Below are positions 36,710 to 46,499 of a stretch of 64,000 bases of DNA, piece after piece. The number at the start of each line of letters is the position of its first letter. The first letter of the stretch is position 1. A program made the translations under genes and the position numbers. The DNA is from Clostridium isatidis (GTDB taxonomy: Bacteria; Bacillota; Clostridia; Clostridiales; Clostridiaceae): contig NZ_CP016786.1 in the NCBI RefSeq assembly GCF_002285495.1, forward strand, positions 634,001 to 698,000, given 5' to 3'. Under the pieces are notes generated by a model that ran no database searches, was not told the origin of the DNA, and saw only the letters and a list, made by a program, of their open reading frames with translations.

Positions 36710-36738
36710 CCATAATTTTGAAACAAAAATTATGGAGG
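36710..36738 (+). promoter_or_regulatory. Leader hairpin touching the ribosome site
   Basis: CCATAATTTT (36710-36719) pairs perfectly with AAAATTATGG (36726-36735). The last two G of the stem are the first two of the GGAGG ribosome site of the Mn-catalase gene, so the hairpin could limit translation. It might instead be an operator. Confidence 0.45.
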
Positions 36739-36745
36739 AATAAAT

Positions 36746-37417
36746 ATGTTTGAACATAAGAAGCAGCTTTTATATGAAGTAAAAATAGAAAAGCCCAATC
36801 CACAATATGCAATGTTGTTGCAGGAACAATTAGGTGGCGCAAATGGAGAATTAAAAGCAGCTATGCAGTATTTAAGCCAAAGTTTTAGAATAAAGGACCA
36901 AGAAATAAAAGATTTGTTTCTAGATATTGCAGCAGAAGAACTTAGCCATATGGAAATTATATCAACAACAATTAATTTATTAAATGGTCATGATTTAGAT
37001 TATAAAGGCGTTGGAGTTGGGCAAATTGAAGCACATGTTTTAGGAGGACTATCTCCGCTTTTAATGAATTCATCAGGACATCCTTGGACGGCAGACTATA
37101 TTAATTGTACTGGAGACTTGGTAGCAGATTTACTTTCAAATATTGCGGCAGAACAAAGAGCTAAGGTTGTATATGAATATTTATATCGTCAAATTGAAGA
37201 TAAAGAGGTTAGAAAAACAATAGATTTTTTATTAAATAGAGAAGAAGCACATAATGCTTTGTTTAGAGAAGCATTAAATAAAATTCAGGATACAGGATCT
37301 AATAGGGATTTTGGTGTTACAGAAGATTCTAAATTGTATTTTAATTTGTCAAATCCAGGTCCTAATCATAAGGCTCCAAACCCGACAGCACCATCTTTTG
37401 AAAATACAAGAAGATAA
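36746..37417 (+). CDS. CotJC-like manganese catalase family protein
   Basis: 223 residues forming a ferritin-like four-helix bundle with a dinuclear metal site: E35 (NGELKAAMQ), E65 and H68 (AAEELSHME), a second Glu (AAEQRAK) and the NREEAHN pair. This is the CotJC / manganese-catalase family, in which Bacillus CotJC is a spore-coat component and others remove hydrogen peroxide. No cotJA or cotJB is beside it. Probably spore-associated, by family. Confidence 0.88.
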   Translation: MFEHKKQLLYEVKIEKPNPQYAMLLQEQLGGANGELKAAMQYLSQSFRIKDQEIKDLFLDIAAEELSHMEIISTTINLLNGHDLDYKGVGVGQIEAHVLGGLSPLLMNSSGHPWTADYINCTGDLVADLLSNIAAEQRAKVVYEYLYRQIEDKEVRKTIDFLLNREEAHNALFREALNKIQDTGSNRDFGVTEDSKLYFNLSNPGPNHKAPNPTAPSFENTRR

Positions 37418-37423
37418 AGTTTT

Positions 37424-37459
37424 AAAGAAAGTAGATAAATATTATCTACTTTCTTTTTA
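37424..37459 (+). terminator. Terminator
   Basis: AAAGAAAGTAGATAA and TTATCTACTTTCTTTTT form a 14-bp stem with a T tail. Confidence 0.9.
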
Positions 37460-37561
37460 TGTGACAAATATTAATTTTATATTATAATATTAAATAGTTC
37501 TTTTTGTAAAAGAAGATTTCGTATATAACGAATATATTAATAAGATAAGTAGGAGAAAAAA

Positions 37562-39742
37562 ATGAAAAAGGTTATTATTGCTGAAAAACCCTCTGTGGCC
37601 AAAAATATTGCAGATGCTTATAACATTAAAAATAGAAAAGATGGATATTTTGAAGGAGAGGAATATTTAGTTACATGGGCCTTTGGTCATTTGCTTCAGC
37701 TTTTTGATGCTAAAGATTATGATGAAAGCATGACAAGTTGGAAGATGGAGAAATTTCCATTCATACCTGATAAATTTAATTATAAAATTAAAAATGATGG
37801 ATTTAATAGAAATTCAATTGATAAGGGTGCCGCTAAGCAAATCAATATTATTAAAAACTTAGTAAATAGAGAAGATGTAGATGGAATAATATCAGCAACT
37901 GACTATGATAGAGAAGGACAGATTATTGCAGATGAATTATTTATATATTTAAATGTAAAAAAGCCAATATATAGACTGTTGCTTAATGAATGGACTGAAG
38001 AAGAAGTAAAAAAAGGAATGGAAAATTTAAAGCCAAACAAAGAAATGAAGCCTTTACAAGATGCTGGGATGGGAAGGCAGTTAGCGGATTGGATTATAGG
38101 AATTAATTTAACTTCTGTTGCGACATTAAGATATGGGAGTAGTACAAAGGAAAGAAAAACATTAAATATAGGAAGAGTTTTGCTACCGACATTAAAAATT
38201 ATTTATGATAGAGATAAAGAAATTGAAAATTTCATAGCAAGTTCATATTATAAATTAACAGCAAAATTTAAATCCAAAGATAATGTTGAGTTTGATAGTA
38301 TTTATTACGAAAAAAGTAGTGAAAAATTTGAAGATAAAAGTTATCTAGATAGAATAAGTAAGCTTTTATCAAATAAAAGTGGCATAGTTGTAGATAAGGA
38401 AATAGAAAAAAAGAAAGAGTATCCTCAACCTTTATTTAATTTATCTAATTTACAGGGTTATATAACAAGTAAATATAAAGGATGGACATCAGATAAGGTT
38501 CTTAAGGTAGCTCAGAGTCTTTATGAAAAGAAATTTATTACTTATCCAAGAACAGCTAGTGTTGTTCTTGAAGAAAGTTTAGAAGGCAGGGCTAGAAAAG
38601 TATTAGATAATCTAAAAAAGGGCCTTAGATATGAAAAAGAAATTAAGTTTGTAAAAAGCAAAAGGATTTTTGATAATTCAAAGGTGGAAAGCCATAGTGC
38701 AATTATTCCGACATATATAACGCCCAATAATCTCACTACTGATGAAGAAAAGGTATATACTGCAATTAAAAATAGATTTATAATGCAGTTTATGCCTGTT
38801 GCAGAATTTGAAGAAACTAAAATTACGATTAAGATTAATGATGAAAATATACTAGGTGAGTTTGTTGCAAAAGGTAAAGTGGAGATTGTTAAAGGTTGGA
38901 GAGTTGTAGAGAAAATCGAAACTAAAGATACTTTACTACCGTTAATGGAAAAGGGAGATATTTTAGATATTACAGATTATAAGGTTAATAAGGTAACAAA
39001 GAAACCTCCCAAACATCATACAGAAAAAACCTTATTAAGATTAATGGAAACTTGCGGGAAAAATTATAAGGAAGATAAGGAAGAGGATGAAACCAATACT
39101 GATGAGATGATGCAGGAAATTCTAAGTGGATTTAGCATAGGAACACCTGCAACAAGAGCAGAAATTATAAAAAAACTTAAGGATGTAGGTTATATTAAAG
39201 CAAAAGGAAAAAGTCTGATAGCTACAGAATTAGGTAGAACTATTGTTGAGATTTTTCCAGTTAAAGAACTTTTAGATTTACAATATACAGGTAAACTAGA
39301 AAAAACATTAGCGGATATAGAAAAGGGTAAATTTAAAAAGGAGGATTTTTTAAACTTCATAATTGAATTTACTAAGGCTTCTGTAAATAAGATTAAAAGT
39401 GATGATTCAATGCTTAATAAATTTAAAGTTGAAATGCCTGAGGGAGCAGAAGAATTAGGAAAATGTCCTATATGTGGTAATTCAGTTATAGAAGGTATAA
39501 AAGCTTATGGCTGTATTAATTGGAAGAATGGGTGTAAGTTTTCAATATGGAAAGATGATAAATTCATAACTTCTTTAGGTAAAAAAGTAACTAAAGAGAT
39601 GGTAAAATTGTTGTTAAAGAATGGAAAAGTAGGCTTTAGAAATATAAAAAGCAAAAAAGGAACAAAATATTCTGCATATTTTAGATATATTAAAGATGAC
39701 GAAACGGGATATTTTAAGTGGAAAATGGAATTTATTAATTAA
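37562..39742 (+). CDS. topB: DNA topoisomerase III
   Basis: Type IA topoisomerase that relaxes or decatenates single-stranded crossings. 726 residues. TOPRIM domain with IIAEKPSVAKNI and ATDYDREGQII; catalytic tyrosine Y328 (FITYPRTAS). The C-terminal part has a zinc-ribbon-like CPICGNSV ... CINWKNGC and a final basic domain. An AGGAG ribosome site precedes the ATG. The natural stop codon is kept although an IS element begins immediately after it, so the protein appears complete. Confidence 0.96.
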   Translation: MKKVIIAEKPSVAKNIADAYNIKNRKDGYFEGEEYLVTWAFGHLLQLFDAKDYDESMTSWKMEKFPFIPDKFNYKIKNDGFNRNSIDKGAAKQINIIKNLVNREDVDGIISATDYDREGQIIADELFIYLNVKKPIYRLLLNEWTEEEVKKGMENLKPNKEMKPLQDAGMGRQLADWIIGINLTSVATLRYGSSTKERKTLNIGRVLLPTLKIIYDRDKEIENFIASSYYKLTAKFKSKDNVEFDSIYYEKSSEKFEDKSYLDRISKLLSNKSGIVVDKEIEKKKEYPQPLFNLSNLQGYITSKYKGWTSDKVLKVAQSLYEKKFITYPRTASVVLEESLEGRARKVLDNLKKGLRYEKEIKFVKSKRIFDNSKVESHSAIIPTYITPNNLTTDEEKVYTAIKNRFIMQFMPVAEFEETKITIKINDENILGEFVAKGKVEIVKGWRVVEKIETKDTLLPLMEKGDILDITDYKVNKVTKKPPKHHTEKTLLRLMETCGKNYKEDKEEDETNTDEMMQEILSGFSIGTPATRAEIIKKLKDVGYIKAKGKSLIATELGRTIVEIFPVKELLDLQYTGKLEKTLADIEKGKFKKEDFLNFIIEFTKASVNKIKSDDSMLNKFKVEMPEGAEELGKCPICGNSVIEGIKAYGCINWKNGCKFSIWKDDKFITSLGKKVTKEMVKLLLKNGKVGFRNIKSKKGTKYSAYFRYIKDDETGYFKWKMEFIN

Positions 39743-39783
39743 GGGGCTGTCGCACTAATAATTAGTGCACAGTCCCTTTTTGT
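39743..39783 (+). terminator. Hairpin at the left IS end
   Basis: GGGGCTGTCGCACTAAT pairs with ATTAGTGCACAGTCCC (one bulge) and a T run follows. It would stop transcription coming out of topB before the transposase. Confidence 0.75.
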
Positions 39784-39838
39784 GCAAAAAAATAAATCCT
39801 AGACTCCATGAGTTTAGGATTTATGATAAAATATTTTT

Positions 39839-41467
39839 ATGCACAAAGAAAATATTTTACAAAAGAATTATACATTAAACCAAAAGTTTTATCAATTAAA
39901 ACTTCCATTAAATATTGATTACATGATACCGGTTAATGATTCAGTGCGATTACTAAGTCAATTTGTAGAGGAGATGGATTTAACAGATTTATATTCGACT
40001 TATTCCAAGATAAAGGAAAATCAAGTATCGCCAAGAAAAATGCTGAAAATCATGACTTATGGATATATGAATAAGATTTATTCGTCTCGAGATATTGAAA
40101 AGGCATGCCGTAGAGACATTAATTTTATGTTTTTGCTTGAGGGAGCATCCGCTCCGGATCATGCAACATTTGCAAGATTTAGAAGTCTTCATTTTGCTCC
40201 ATGTTCTGAAAGGATCTTAGCTGAAACAGCTAAATTTCTTTATAAAATTGGTGAGATATCAGGAGATGCTATCTTTATTGATGGCACAAAAATAGAAGCT
40301 TATGCAAATAAATATACTTTTGTCTGGAAAAAGGCAGTTACAAAAAACATGGCAAAATTGCTAATTAAAGTGGCCGACCTTGTTAAAGAGTGCGAAGAAC
40401 TTTATGATATTAAGTTAATCTATAAAAATGAAGTTCAAATGAAACATGTAAAAAAGCTTAGAAAAAAGCTTTATGCACTAAAGAAATCAGAAGGAATAGA
40501 ATTCGTTCACGGATGTGGGAAAAGAAAAACTGCATTGCAACGATCAATAGAAAAACTTGAAGAATATCTTTCAAAGTTTAAAGAATATACTCAAAAAGTG
40601 TACACTTGCGGAGATAGAAACAGTTACTCAAAAACTGATGTTGATGCTACATTTATGAGGATGAAAGAAGATGCTATGAAAAACGGTCAACTTAAGCCAG
40701 CTTATAATGTGCAGCATGGTGTAGATTCAGAATATATTACATGGCTTACAGTTGGACCACAACCAACGGATACAACTACGCTAATACCTTTCTTGAAAAG
40801 CATGGAAGAAAACTTAAAATTTAAATACTTAAAAATAGTTGCAGATGCTGGATATGAAAGTGAGGAGAACTATTCATTTATTGAAGAAAATAATCAAATA
40901 GCATTTATTAAGCCATCTAATTATGAAATATCAAAAACAAGAAAATATAAAAATGATATCGGTAAAATAGAAAACATGGATTACAATGAAGAAAAAGATT
41001 TCTACATATGCCGAAATGGTAAGCAGTTAAAGGCTGAAAATATAAAAATTAGAAAATCTAAAACAGGATATGAAAGTGAAAAGACAATTTATGTTTGTGA
41101 AGATTGCAATGATTGCACTTACAAGAGTAGTTGCATCAAAGGGAATAATTGTAAAACTCCTTTGGAAGAAAGAGTAAAAAGATTTGAAACATCAAAAAAG
41201 TTTAATCGCCAAAGAAAGTCTGATTTAGAAAGAATTCTAAGCGAAGAAGGTTGCTTGCTTAGAATGAACAGAAGTATTCAAGCAGAAGGTTCTTTTGCAC
41301 AAATAAAACAAGACATGAATTTCAGAAGATTTATGTGTCGTGGGCAAAAGAATGTATTAGCAGAAAGTATACTTCTTGCAATGGCACACAATATAAATAA
41401 ATTACATAGTAAAATACAAGCGGGCCGCACTGGTAAGCACTTATTTGAATTGAAGAAAGCCTCATAA
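39839..41467 (+). CDS. IS1182 family transposase
   Basis: 542 residues, uninterrupted. The N-terminal DUF772 region is clear (MLKIMTYGYMNKIYSSRDIEKACRRDINFMFLL in part, then DHATFARFR). The DDE-type catalytic core follows (IFIDGTKIEAYANKYTF, IVADAGYESEENY, and a late Glu in NRSIQAEGSFAQIKQD), with a CEDCNDCTYKSSC Cys cluster between. The gene has no strong ribosome site, which is usual for transposases. Likely active, judging by intactness. Confidence 0.93.
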   Translation: MHKENILQKNYTLNQKFYQLKLPLNIDYMIPVNDSVRLLSQFVEEMDLTDLYSTYSKIKENQVSPRKMLKIMTYGYMNKIYSSRDIEKACRRDINFMFLLEGASAPDHATFARFRSLHFAPCSERILAETAKFLYKIGEISGDAIFIDGTKIEAYANKYTFVWKKAVTKNMAKLLIKVADLVKECEELYDIKLIYKNEVQMKHVKKLRKKLYALKKSEGIEFVHGCGKRKTALQRSIEKLEEYLSKFKEYTQKVYTCGDRNSYSKTDVDATFMRMKEDAMKNGQLKPAYNVQHGVDSEYITWLTVGPQPTDTTTLIPFLKSMEENLKFKYLKIVADAGYESEENYSFIEENNQIAFIKPSNYEISKTRKYKNDIGKIENMDYNEEKDFYICRNGKQLKAENIKIRKSKTGYESEKTIYVCEDCNDCTYKSSCIKGNNCKTPLEERVKRFETSKKFNRQRKSDLERILSEEGCLLRMNRSIQAEGSFAQIKQDMNFRRFMCRGQKNVLAESILLAMAHNINKLHSKIQAGRTGKHLFELKKAS

Positions 41468-41580
41468 GTTAAATTTTAAAAAAGCTTTTTTTCTGAGGCT
41501 TATTGAAGTGCGCCTATTTTTAGTTGATTTACATGCAAATAAAAATAACACCTAAAAAGTTAATTTATAGAATAGAAAAA

Positions 41581-41630
41581 GGAGCTATCGCTAACGGATT
41601 TTAATCCACTAATGCGACAGCTCCTTTTTT
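41581..41630. terminator. Hairpin at the right IS end
   Basis: GGAGCTATCGC and GCGACAGCTCC are the outer arms, with GGATTTTAATCC nested inside; followed by six T. It would block readthrough from the IS into the ABC operon and also carries the right inverted repeat. Confidence 0.75.
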
Positions 41631-41778
41631 ATACATAAAATTTCTTCAAAAATTAATTATTGGTAATAATATGATATTTTTCAATAAAAAATCTTAAATT
41701 ATAACAATAATTAAAATAAATTCATACTATAAATAATAAAAGTATTTAATATTAGGTAATTTTACCAAGGAGGTTGAA

Positions 41779-42810
41779 ATGAAAAATAAAATAATTAAAA
41801 GGCTTATAGCATCTGTATTAACTATTTTTTCGATAGGGCTTCTTTCAGGGTGTTCTGGTAAAAAAGAAAATACTGAAAACGAAACAGTAAAAATTAGATT
41901 GAATGAAGTTGTTAGATCAGTTTTTTACGCACCAATGTATATTGCTATTAATGAAGGTTTATTTTTAGAAGAAGGTATTGAGATAGAATTATCAACTGGC
42001 CAAGGAGCAGATAAAACGATGCAGCAACTATTAAGTGGAAATGCAGATATTGGCTTCTCAGGTCCAGAACAAGTAATATATATATATAATCAGGGACGAG
42101 AAGATTATCCTGTAGTATTTGCTCAATTAACCCAAACTGATGGATCCTTTATAGTTGGAAGAGAGGAAAATCCAGATTTTGAATGGGAAGACTTAAGAGG
42201 AGCTGAAATAATAGGAGCAAGACCAGGAGGAATGCCTCAAATGGTTTTTGAATATGTTTTAAGAAATCATGGCTTAGATCCAAGAACAGATGTATCACTG
42301 GTTACTAATATAGATTTTACAGCTACTTCTGGAGCATTTAAATCTGGAACCGGAGAATATGTAAATTTATTTGAACCAACTGCATCAATGCTTGAAAAAG
42401 AAGGAAGCGGAAAAATATTAGCATCTATAGGAAAAGCTGCTGGAGATATACCATATACTGCTTTTTATACAACTAAATCATATATGGAAGAAAATCCAGA
42501 ACTAGTACAAAGGTTTACAAATGCAATTTATAAAGGTCAATTGTGGTTTGAAAGTCATTCAGCAGAAGAAATTGCTGATTCAATAATTTCATTTTTCCCT
42601 GGAACTGATAGAGATATTATTATATCAGTTGTTAAAAACTATAAAGAAATAGACGCTTTAGCTAAAGTACCAACTATTGAGGAAGAAGATTTAAATAGGC
42701 TTATGGATATTATTCAAGAATATGATGGTGAGCTAATAAAGGAAAGGCCACCTTATGAAAAAATAGTAAATAATGAATTTGCTGAAAAAGCTATAGAAGC
42801 AGCAAAATAA
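41779..42810 (+). CDS. ABC transporter substrate-binding lipoprotein, NMT1/THI5-like
   Basis: 343 residues. Lipoprotein signal peptide with lipobox LLSGC at about 21-25. The mature protein is of the SsuA/THI5 (NMT1) class: FYAPMYIAINEGLFLEEGIEIEL, GNADIGFSGPEQ and GARPGGMPQM. This class binds pyrimidine thiamine precursors, sulfonates, taurine or nitrate; the sequence does not tell which. No TPP riboswitch is visible upstream. AAGGAGG ribosome site. First gene of a three-gene importer operon whose promoter region is bounded by the IS element. Confidence 0.92.
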   Translation: MKNKIIKRLIASVLTIFSIGLLSGCSGKKENTENETVKIRLNEVVRSVFYAPMYIAINEGLFLEEGIEIELSTGQGADKTMQQLLSGNADIGFSGPEQVIYIYNQGREDYPVVFAQLTQTDGSFIVGREENPDFEWEDLRGAEIIGARPGGMPQMVFEYVLRNHGLDPRTDVSLVTNIDFTATSGAFKSGTGEYVNLFEPTASMLEKEGSGKILASIGKAAGDIPYTAFYTTKSYMEENPELVQRFTNAIYKGQLWFESHSAEEIADSIISFFPGTDRDIIISVVKNYKEIDALAKVPTIEEEDLNRLMDIIQEYDGELIKERPPYEKIVNNEFAEKAIEAAK

Positions 42811-42877
42811 TTAATTTTCTAGCTTCAAAAAATTGAAGCTAGAAAAATATATTTAAGGGGGAAAGGAGGTATTTCTA

Positions 42878-43645
42878 TTGGCTTTAATAACTGTTTCAAA
42901 TGTAGGTTTAATATATCATACTTTAGAAAATGAGACTATAGCAATAAAGGATGTTAGTTTTTCGGTAGACAAGGGAGAATTTATTACTATTATTGGGCCG
43001 TCAGGTTGTGGTAAGTCAACTTTACTAAATATAATAAGTGGATTATTAGAGCCTACCTATGGTGAAGTTATATATAATGATAAAAATGTAGAAAATAGAT
43101 TAGATAAAATAGGTTATATGTTTCAAAAAGATAATTTGTTTGAATGGATTTCTGTTTGGAAAAATGTGACTTTAGGATTGAAAATAAAAAATCAGCTAAA
43201 CAAAGAAAATATAGAAAGAGTTGATAAACTATTAGATAGTTATGATTTAGAAAAGTTTAAAAATCATAAACCTTATGAATTGTCAGGAGGTATGAGACAA
43301 AGAGTGGCTTTAATTAGAACTCTTGCCTTAAATCCTGAAATACTATTATTGGATGAACCTTTTTCTGCTTTAGATTATCAGACCAGACTTTGGGTATGCG
43401 ATGATGTAAAGGGAATAATAAAGAATGAATGTAAAACAGCCATAATGGTAACTCATGATATATCAGAGGCTGTATCAATATCTGATAGAGTAATTATGCT
43501 AACTAAAAGACCAGCAAAAATAAAACTAGATCTTAAAATAGAATTTAATAATAAGGATGCTACTCCTTTTGAAAGAAGAAGTGAGCCAGAATTTAAGGAA
43601 TACTTTAATTTATTATGGAAGGAGTTAGATAAAGTAAATGAGTAA
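42878..43645 (+). CDS. ABC transporter ATP-binding protein
   Basis: 255 residues. Walker A GPSGCGKST (40-48), Q-loop MFQKDNLFEW, signature LSGGMRQRVAL, Walker B ILLLDEPFSALD and switch His (MVTHDISEA). It is of the SsuB/TauB type and energises the importer. The start is TTG with a perfect AAAGGAGGT 7 nt upstream. Its end overlaps the permease start by 8 bp, indicating translational coupling. Confidence 0.95.
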   Translation: MALITVSNVGLIYHTLENETIAIKDVSFSVDKGEFITIIGPSGCGKSTLLNIISGLLEPTYGEVIYNDKNVENRLDKIGYMFQKDNLFEWISVWKNVTLGLKIKNQLNKENIERVDKLLDSYDLEKFKNHKPYELSGGMRQRVALIRTLALNPEILLLDEPFSALDYQTRLWVCDDVKGIIKNECKTAIMVTHDISEAVSISDRVIMLTKRPAKIKLDLKIEFNNKDATPFERRSEPEFKEYFNLLWKELDKVNE

Positions 43646-44429
43646 GGAACATGAGGAATATATAAAAAAAATAAAACGAAATAAGTTAAAAGTGACAATT
43701 TTTAGAATAGCTATTTTAGCTATATTTATTATTCTTTGGGAGTTTTTAACCAAATATAAAGTGATAGATCCATTTTTAACTTCAAGTCCAAGCAGAATGA
43801 TAAAGTCACTTTTAGGTTTTATAGAGAATGGAACTATATTTAAGCATATTTTTGTAACCTGCTATGAAACAATAATAGGCTTTACTTTAGGAACAGTACT
43901 CGGAACTATAATAGCAATAATATTGTGGTATTCGCCTTTTACAGCAAAGGTATTAGATCCTTATTTAGTTGTATTAAATGCCCTGCCTAAGGTTGCATTA
44001 GCGCCAATAATAATATTTTGGGTTGGAAATGGAATAGGAGCAATTGTTGTAATAACTCTATTAATATCAGTTGTTACAACTATTATTACAGTATTAACAG
44101 GTTTCAATGAAGTAGATAAAGGTAAACTAAAACTTATGGAAACATTAAGAGCTAATAAATTTCAAACACTAAGGTATTTGGTTTTTCCGGCTAATATTCA
44201 AGTATTAGTATCTGCTTTGAAAATAAATGTAGGATTGTCTTGGGTAGGAGTAATAATGGGGGAATTTTTAGTAGCAAGAGAAGGATTAGGATTTTTAATA
44301 ATATACGGAGGACAAATATCTCAATTAGATATGGTTATGATGAGTATAGTAATATTATCATTAATTGCATATCTAATGTATATAGGAGTTTCAAAAGCAG
44401 AAGCTTTTTTTAAGAAGAGTATGAATTAG
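43638..44429 (+). CDS. ABC transporter permease
   Basis: 263 residues with about six membrane spans and the EAA-loop region of BPD-type permeases (LRANKFQTLRYLVFPANIQ in part). Similar to SsuC/TauC permeases, matching the binding protein and ATPase upstream. Last gene of the importer operon. Confidence 0.94.
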   Translation: MSKEHEEYIKKIKRNKLKVTIFRIAILAIFIILWEFLTKYKVIDPFLTSSPSRMIKSLLGFIENGTIFKHIFVTCYETIIGFTLGTVLGTIIAIILWYSPFTAKVLDPYLVVLNALPKVALAPIIIFWVGNGIGAIVVITLLISVVTTIITVLTGFNEVDKGKLKLMETLRANKFQTLRYLVFPANIQVLVSALKINVGLSWVGVIMGEFLVAREGLGFLIIYGGQISQLDMVMMSIVILSLIAYLMYIGVSKAEAFFKKSMN

Positions 44430-44456
44430 GGAGCTTAAAATTTGGCTCCTTTATTT
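44429..44456 (+). terminator. Terminator of the ABC operon
   Basis: GGGAGC and GGCTCC arms around an AT loop with a T-rich tail. Confidence 0.7.
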
Positions 44457-44560
44457 ATTGATTTTAACAAGACGACATAACAATAGATATATAAAATAAT
44501 TGTAAATAGTATTATAATCTGTTACAATAAAATTTAGATTAATAAAACAATGGAGGAACT

Positions 44561-46393
44561 ATGAAAAAAATGGAAGGATTTTTTTCTAAAATAAAATTAG
44601 ATTATAACAAAATGAAAACGTTTCGCGAGAAAGTGAAAAAAATATTTAATCCAATATATAATTTTTTTAAAAAAGTAAAAAATATATATGATAAAGCCAA
44701 TAAAAGGACACCTTATACTGAACCAATTGCGGTAATTGGAAGCTCCTGTTTATTTATATTAATTCTTGTATTAGTAATTAAGACAAATTTTACAGTAGAA
44801 AATGTAAATATAATTACTAATTCGGCAGAAAAATTTTATTATCAACATGAATATGATAAAGCAATTAATGAATATAATGAAATGCAGTTAAATGATCCTT
44901 GGCCAATATGGTCCGTAAATATGGCTGATATTTATTCGTTAAAATCTGAAGTAGAAAAGTCAGAAGCATTATTAAAGGAAAGTATAATTGTAAGAGATAG
45001 GATAATTAAAGAAGAGGGAATCGAGAATTATTTAGATAAAGATAAAAATTTAATTAATAAAATTCTGTTTATTTTTAATATGAATGGCAAATATGAAGAA
45101 ACTATTACATTTGGAGAAGATTATATTTCTGAAATAGGAATAGATAATAATATATTAAAAAATTTATTTATTGCTTATATTATTAAAAATCATGAGTTTA
45201 AAGCTGAGGACACAATAACTAGATTTGAGCTTAATGAAAATTCTGCTTATGAACTATCAGAAATTGCTAATATGTATACTTTAATAAATAATTGGGACAA
45301 GGCTTTAGAATTATTAGATAAGGCTTGGGAAATTGATAAAAATGAATTAAAAATATATGATACAATTGAAGAAATGTATTTATTTAATAAAGAGGAATTA
45401 ATAAAAAATTTAGAAAGATTAGTAAATAAAAATAATAGTAAGAGTTCTTATAAAATGATGCTTTTAAAAGCTTATGCTTATGATGCGGAAAATATAGTAA
45501 AAGCTGAAAAGCTAATAGAAGAATTAGAAAATGATAATGTAGAAGGATATATAATAAATCTAATTAAATTTGAAACTCTTAAAAATGATAATAATAAAGA
45601 AGCAATGGAGTATTTAGAAAAGGCTTATAAGGGAGTAAAAGATGAAAAAGAAGCTTCCTTTTATGAATATTATATAGGAGCTTTATTATCATATTATAAT
45701 AAGGATTATGAAAAAGCATCAAATCTGGTTAAAAAGAGTATTTTAGATAATCCTAACTATAGTTATTCTTATTTACTTCTATCAGATATTTGCTATTCAG
45801 GTGAAGGTGGAAAATTTGTTGAACCATATTTAAGAACTGCAATGGAAAAATCTCCTTATAGTTATAAAATAATTTTAAAAATGGCTGAGTATTATAAAAA
45901 TATAGAAGTAAATAATGTAAAAGCAAAAAATATGTATGAAATGGCTATAATTTTAAGAAAAGACAACAGCAGCTTATATTATGAACTTGCTAAATTGTTT
46001 ATAGCAGAAGAGCAATGGCAAGAGGCAATAAATAGTATTAAAAAGTCAATTGAATTTGATAATAATAGTAATTATTATAGGGCATTAGGTGCTTTATATC
46101 TTAAGAATGAAAATTATGAAGAAGCTATTATATATACTCGTAAGGCTTTTGAAATGAACGATAAGGATATTTTAGCTCTTAATAATGCTGCGTGGTATTA
46201 TATTAATGTAGAAAAGAATATAAGCAGAGCTTATGAAAATATAAAAGCTGCTTATGAGGAAATTCCAATAAGTATTGATGAAAATACTAAAAAGTTAATT
46301 GCAGAAAATTACACAAGGATAGAAAAATTATATAAAGAAAATTCAGAAACATTAGATAATGACATATTTATGGATATAACCTTATTTTATTAA
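44561..46393 (+). CDS. Membrane-anchored TPR-repeat protein
   Basis: 610 residues. A basic cytoplasmic start of about 50 residues, one membrane span (about 55-75), then a long extracellular tetratricopeptide solenoid. Repeat signatures are YYQHEYDKAINEYNEMQLNDP, NWDKALELLDKAWEID, QEAINSIKKSIEFD and NYEEAIIYTRKAFEM. TPR arrays bind partner proteins. I recognise no more specific family. GGAGG ribosome site; a terminator overlaps its stop codon. It precedes the transglutaminase-like gene, which may be functionally linked. Confidence 0.82.
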   Translation: MKKMEGFFSKIKLDYNKMKTFREKVKKIFNPIYNFFKKVKNIYDKANKRTPYTEPIAVIGSSCLFILILVLVIKTNFTVENVNIITNSAEKFYYQHEYDKAINEYNEMQLNDPWPIWSVNMADIYSLKSEVEKSEALLKESIIVRDRIIKEEGIENYLDKDKNLINKILFIFNMNGKYEETITFGEDYISEIGIDNNILKNLFIAYIIKNHEFKAEDTITRFELNENSAYELSEIANMYTLINNWDKALELLDKAWEIDKNELKIYDTIEEMYLFNKEELIKNLERLVNKNNSKSSYKMMLLKAYAYDAENIVKAEKLIEELENDNVEGYIINLIKFETLKNDNNKEAMEYLEKAYKGVKDEKEASFYEYYIGALLSYYNKDYEKASNLVKKSILDNPNYSYSYLLLSDICYSGEGGKFVEPYLRTAMEKSPYSYKIILKMAEYYKNIEVNNVKAKNMYEMAIILRKDNSSLYYELAKLFIAEEQWQEAINSIKKSIEFDNNSNYYRALGALYLKNENYEEAIIYTRKAFEMNDKDILALNNAAWYYINVEKNISRAYENIKAAYEEIPISIDENTKKLIAENYTRIEKLYKENSETLDNDIFMDITLFY

Positions 46394-46419
46394 AAGTGCT
46401 TTTATGAGCACTTTTTTTA
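46392..46419 (+). terminator. Terminator after the TPR gene
   Basis: AAAAGTGCT and AGCACTTTTTTT around TTTATG. Its left arm begins in the stop codon. Confidence 0.85.
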
Positions 46420-46499
46420 TGGAAAAATATCCAATAAGTTGCTATTATATTAATAAGAAAAGAATTCGAAAATATTATAAAATTATGGAGGGTATTTTG

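Larger units (their letters stand above)
39741..41630 (+). mobile_element. IS1182-family insertion sequence, complete
   Basis: About 1.89 kb bounded by terminal inverted repeats: GGGGCTGTCGCA at 39743 and, read inward from the right, GGAGCTGTCGCA at 41624. The match extends over about 15 of 17 bp. It carries one intact transposase gene. I could not see a clear target duplication. It begins within the TAA of topB and ends about 150 bp before an ABC-transporter operon. Each end folds into a hairpin. Confidence 0.88.

Noticed and set aside
41640..41778. Possible TPP riboswitch before the NMT1-like ABC operon
   Set aside because: The conserved CUGAGA and ACCUG-type elements are not seen; only AT-rich sequence and a short GGTAATTTTACC palindrome.
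46404..46499. Longer N-terminus for the transglutaminase-like protein
   Set aside because: It would be translated from within the terminator of the TPR gene; GGAGGG correctly precedes the GTG at 46500.
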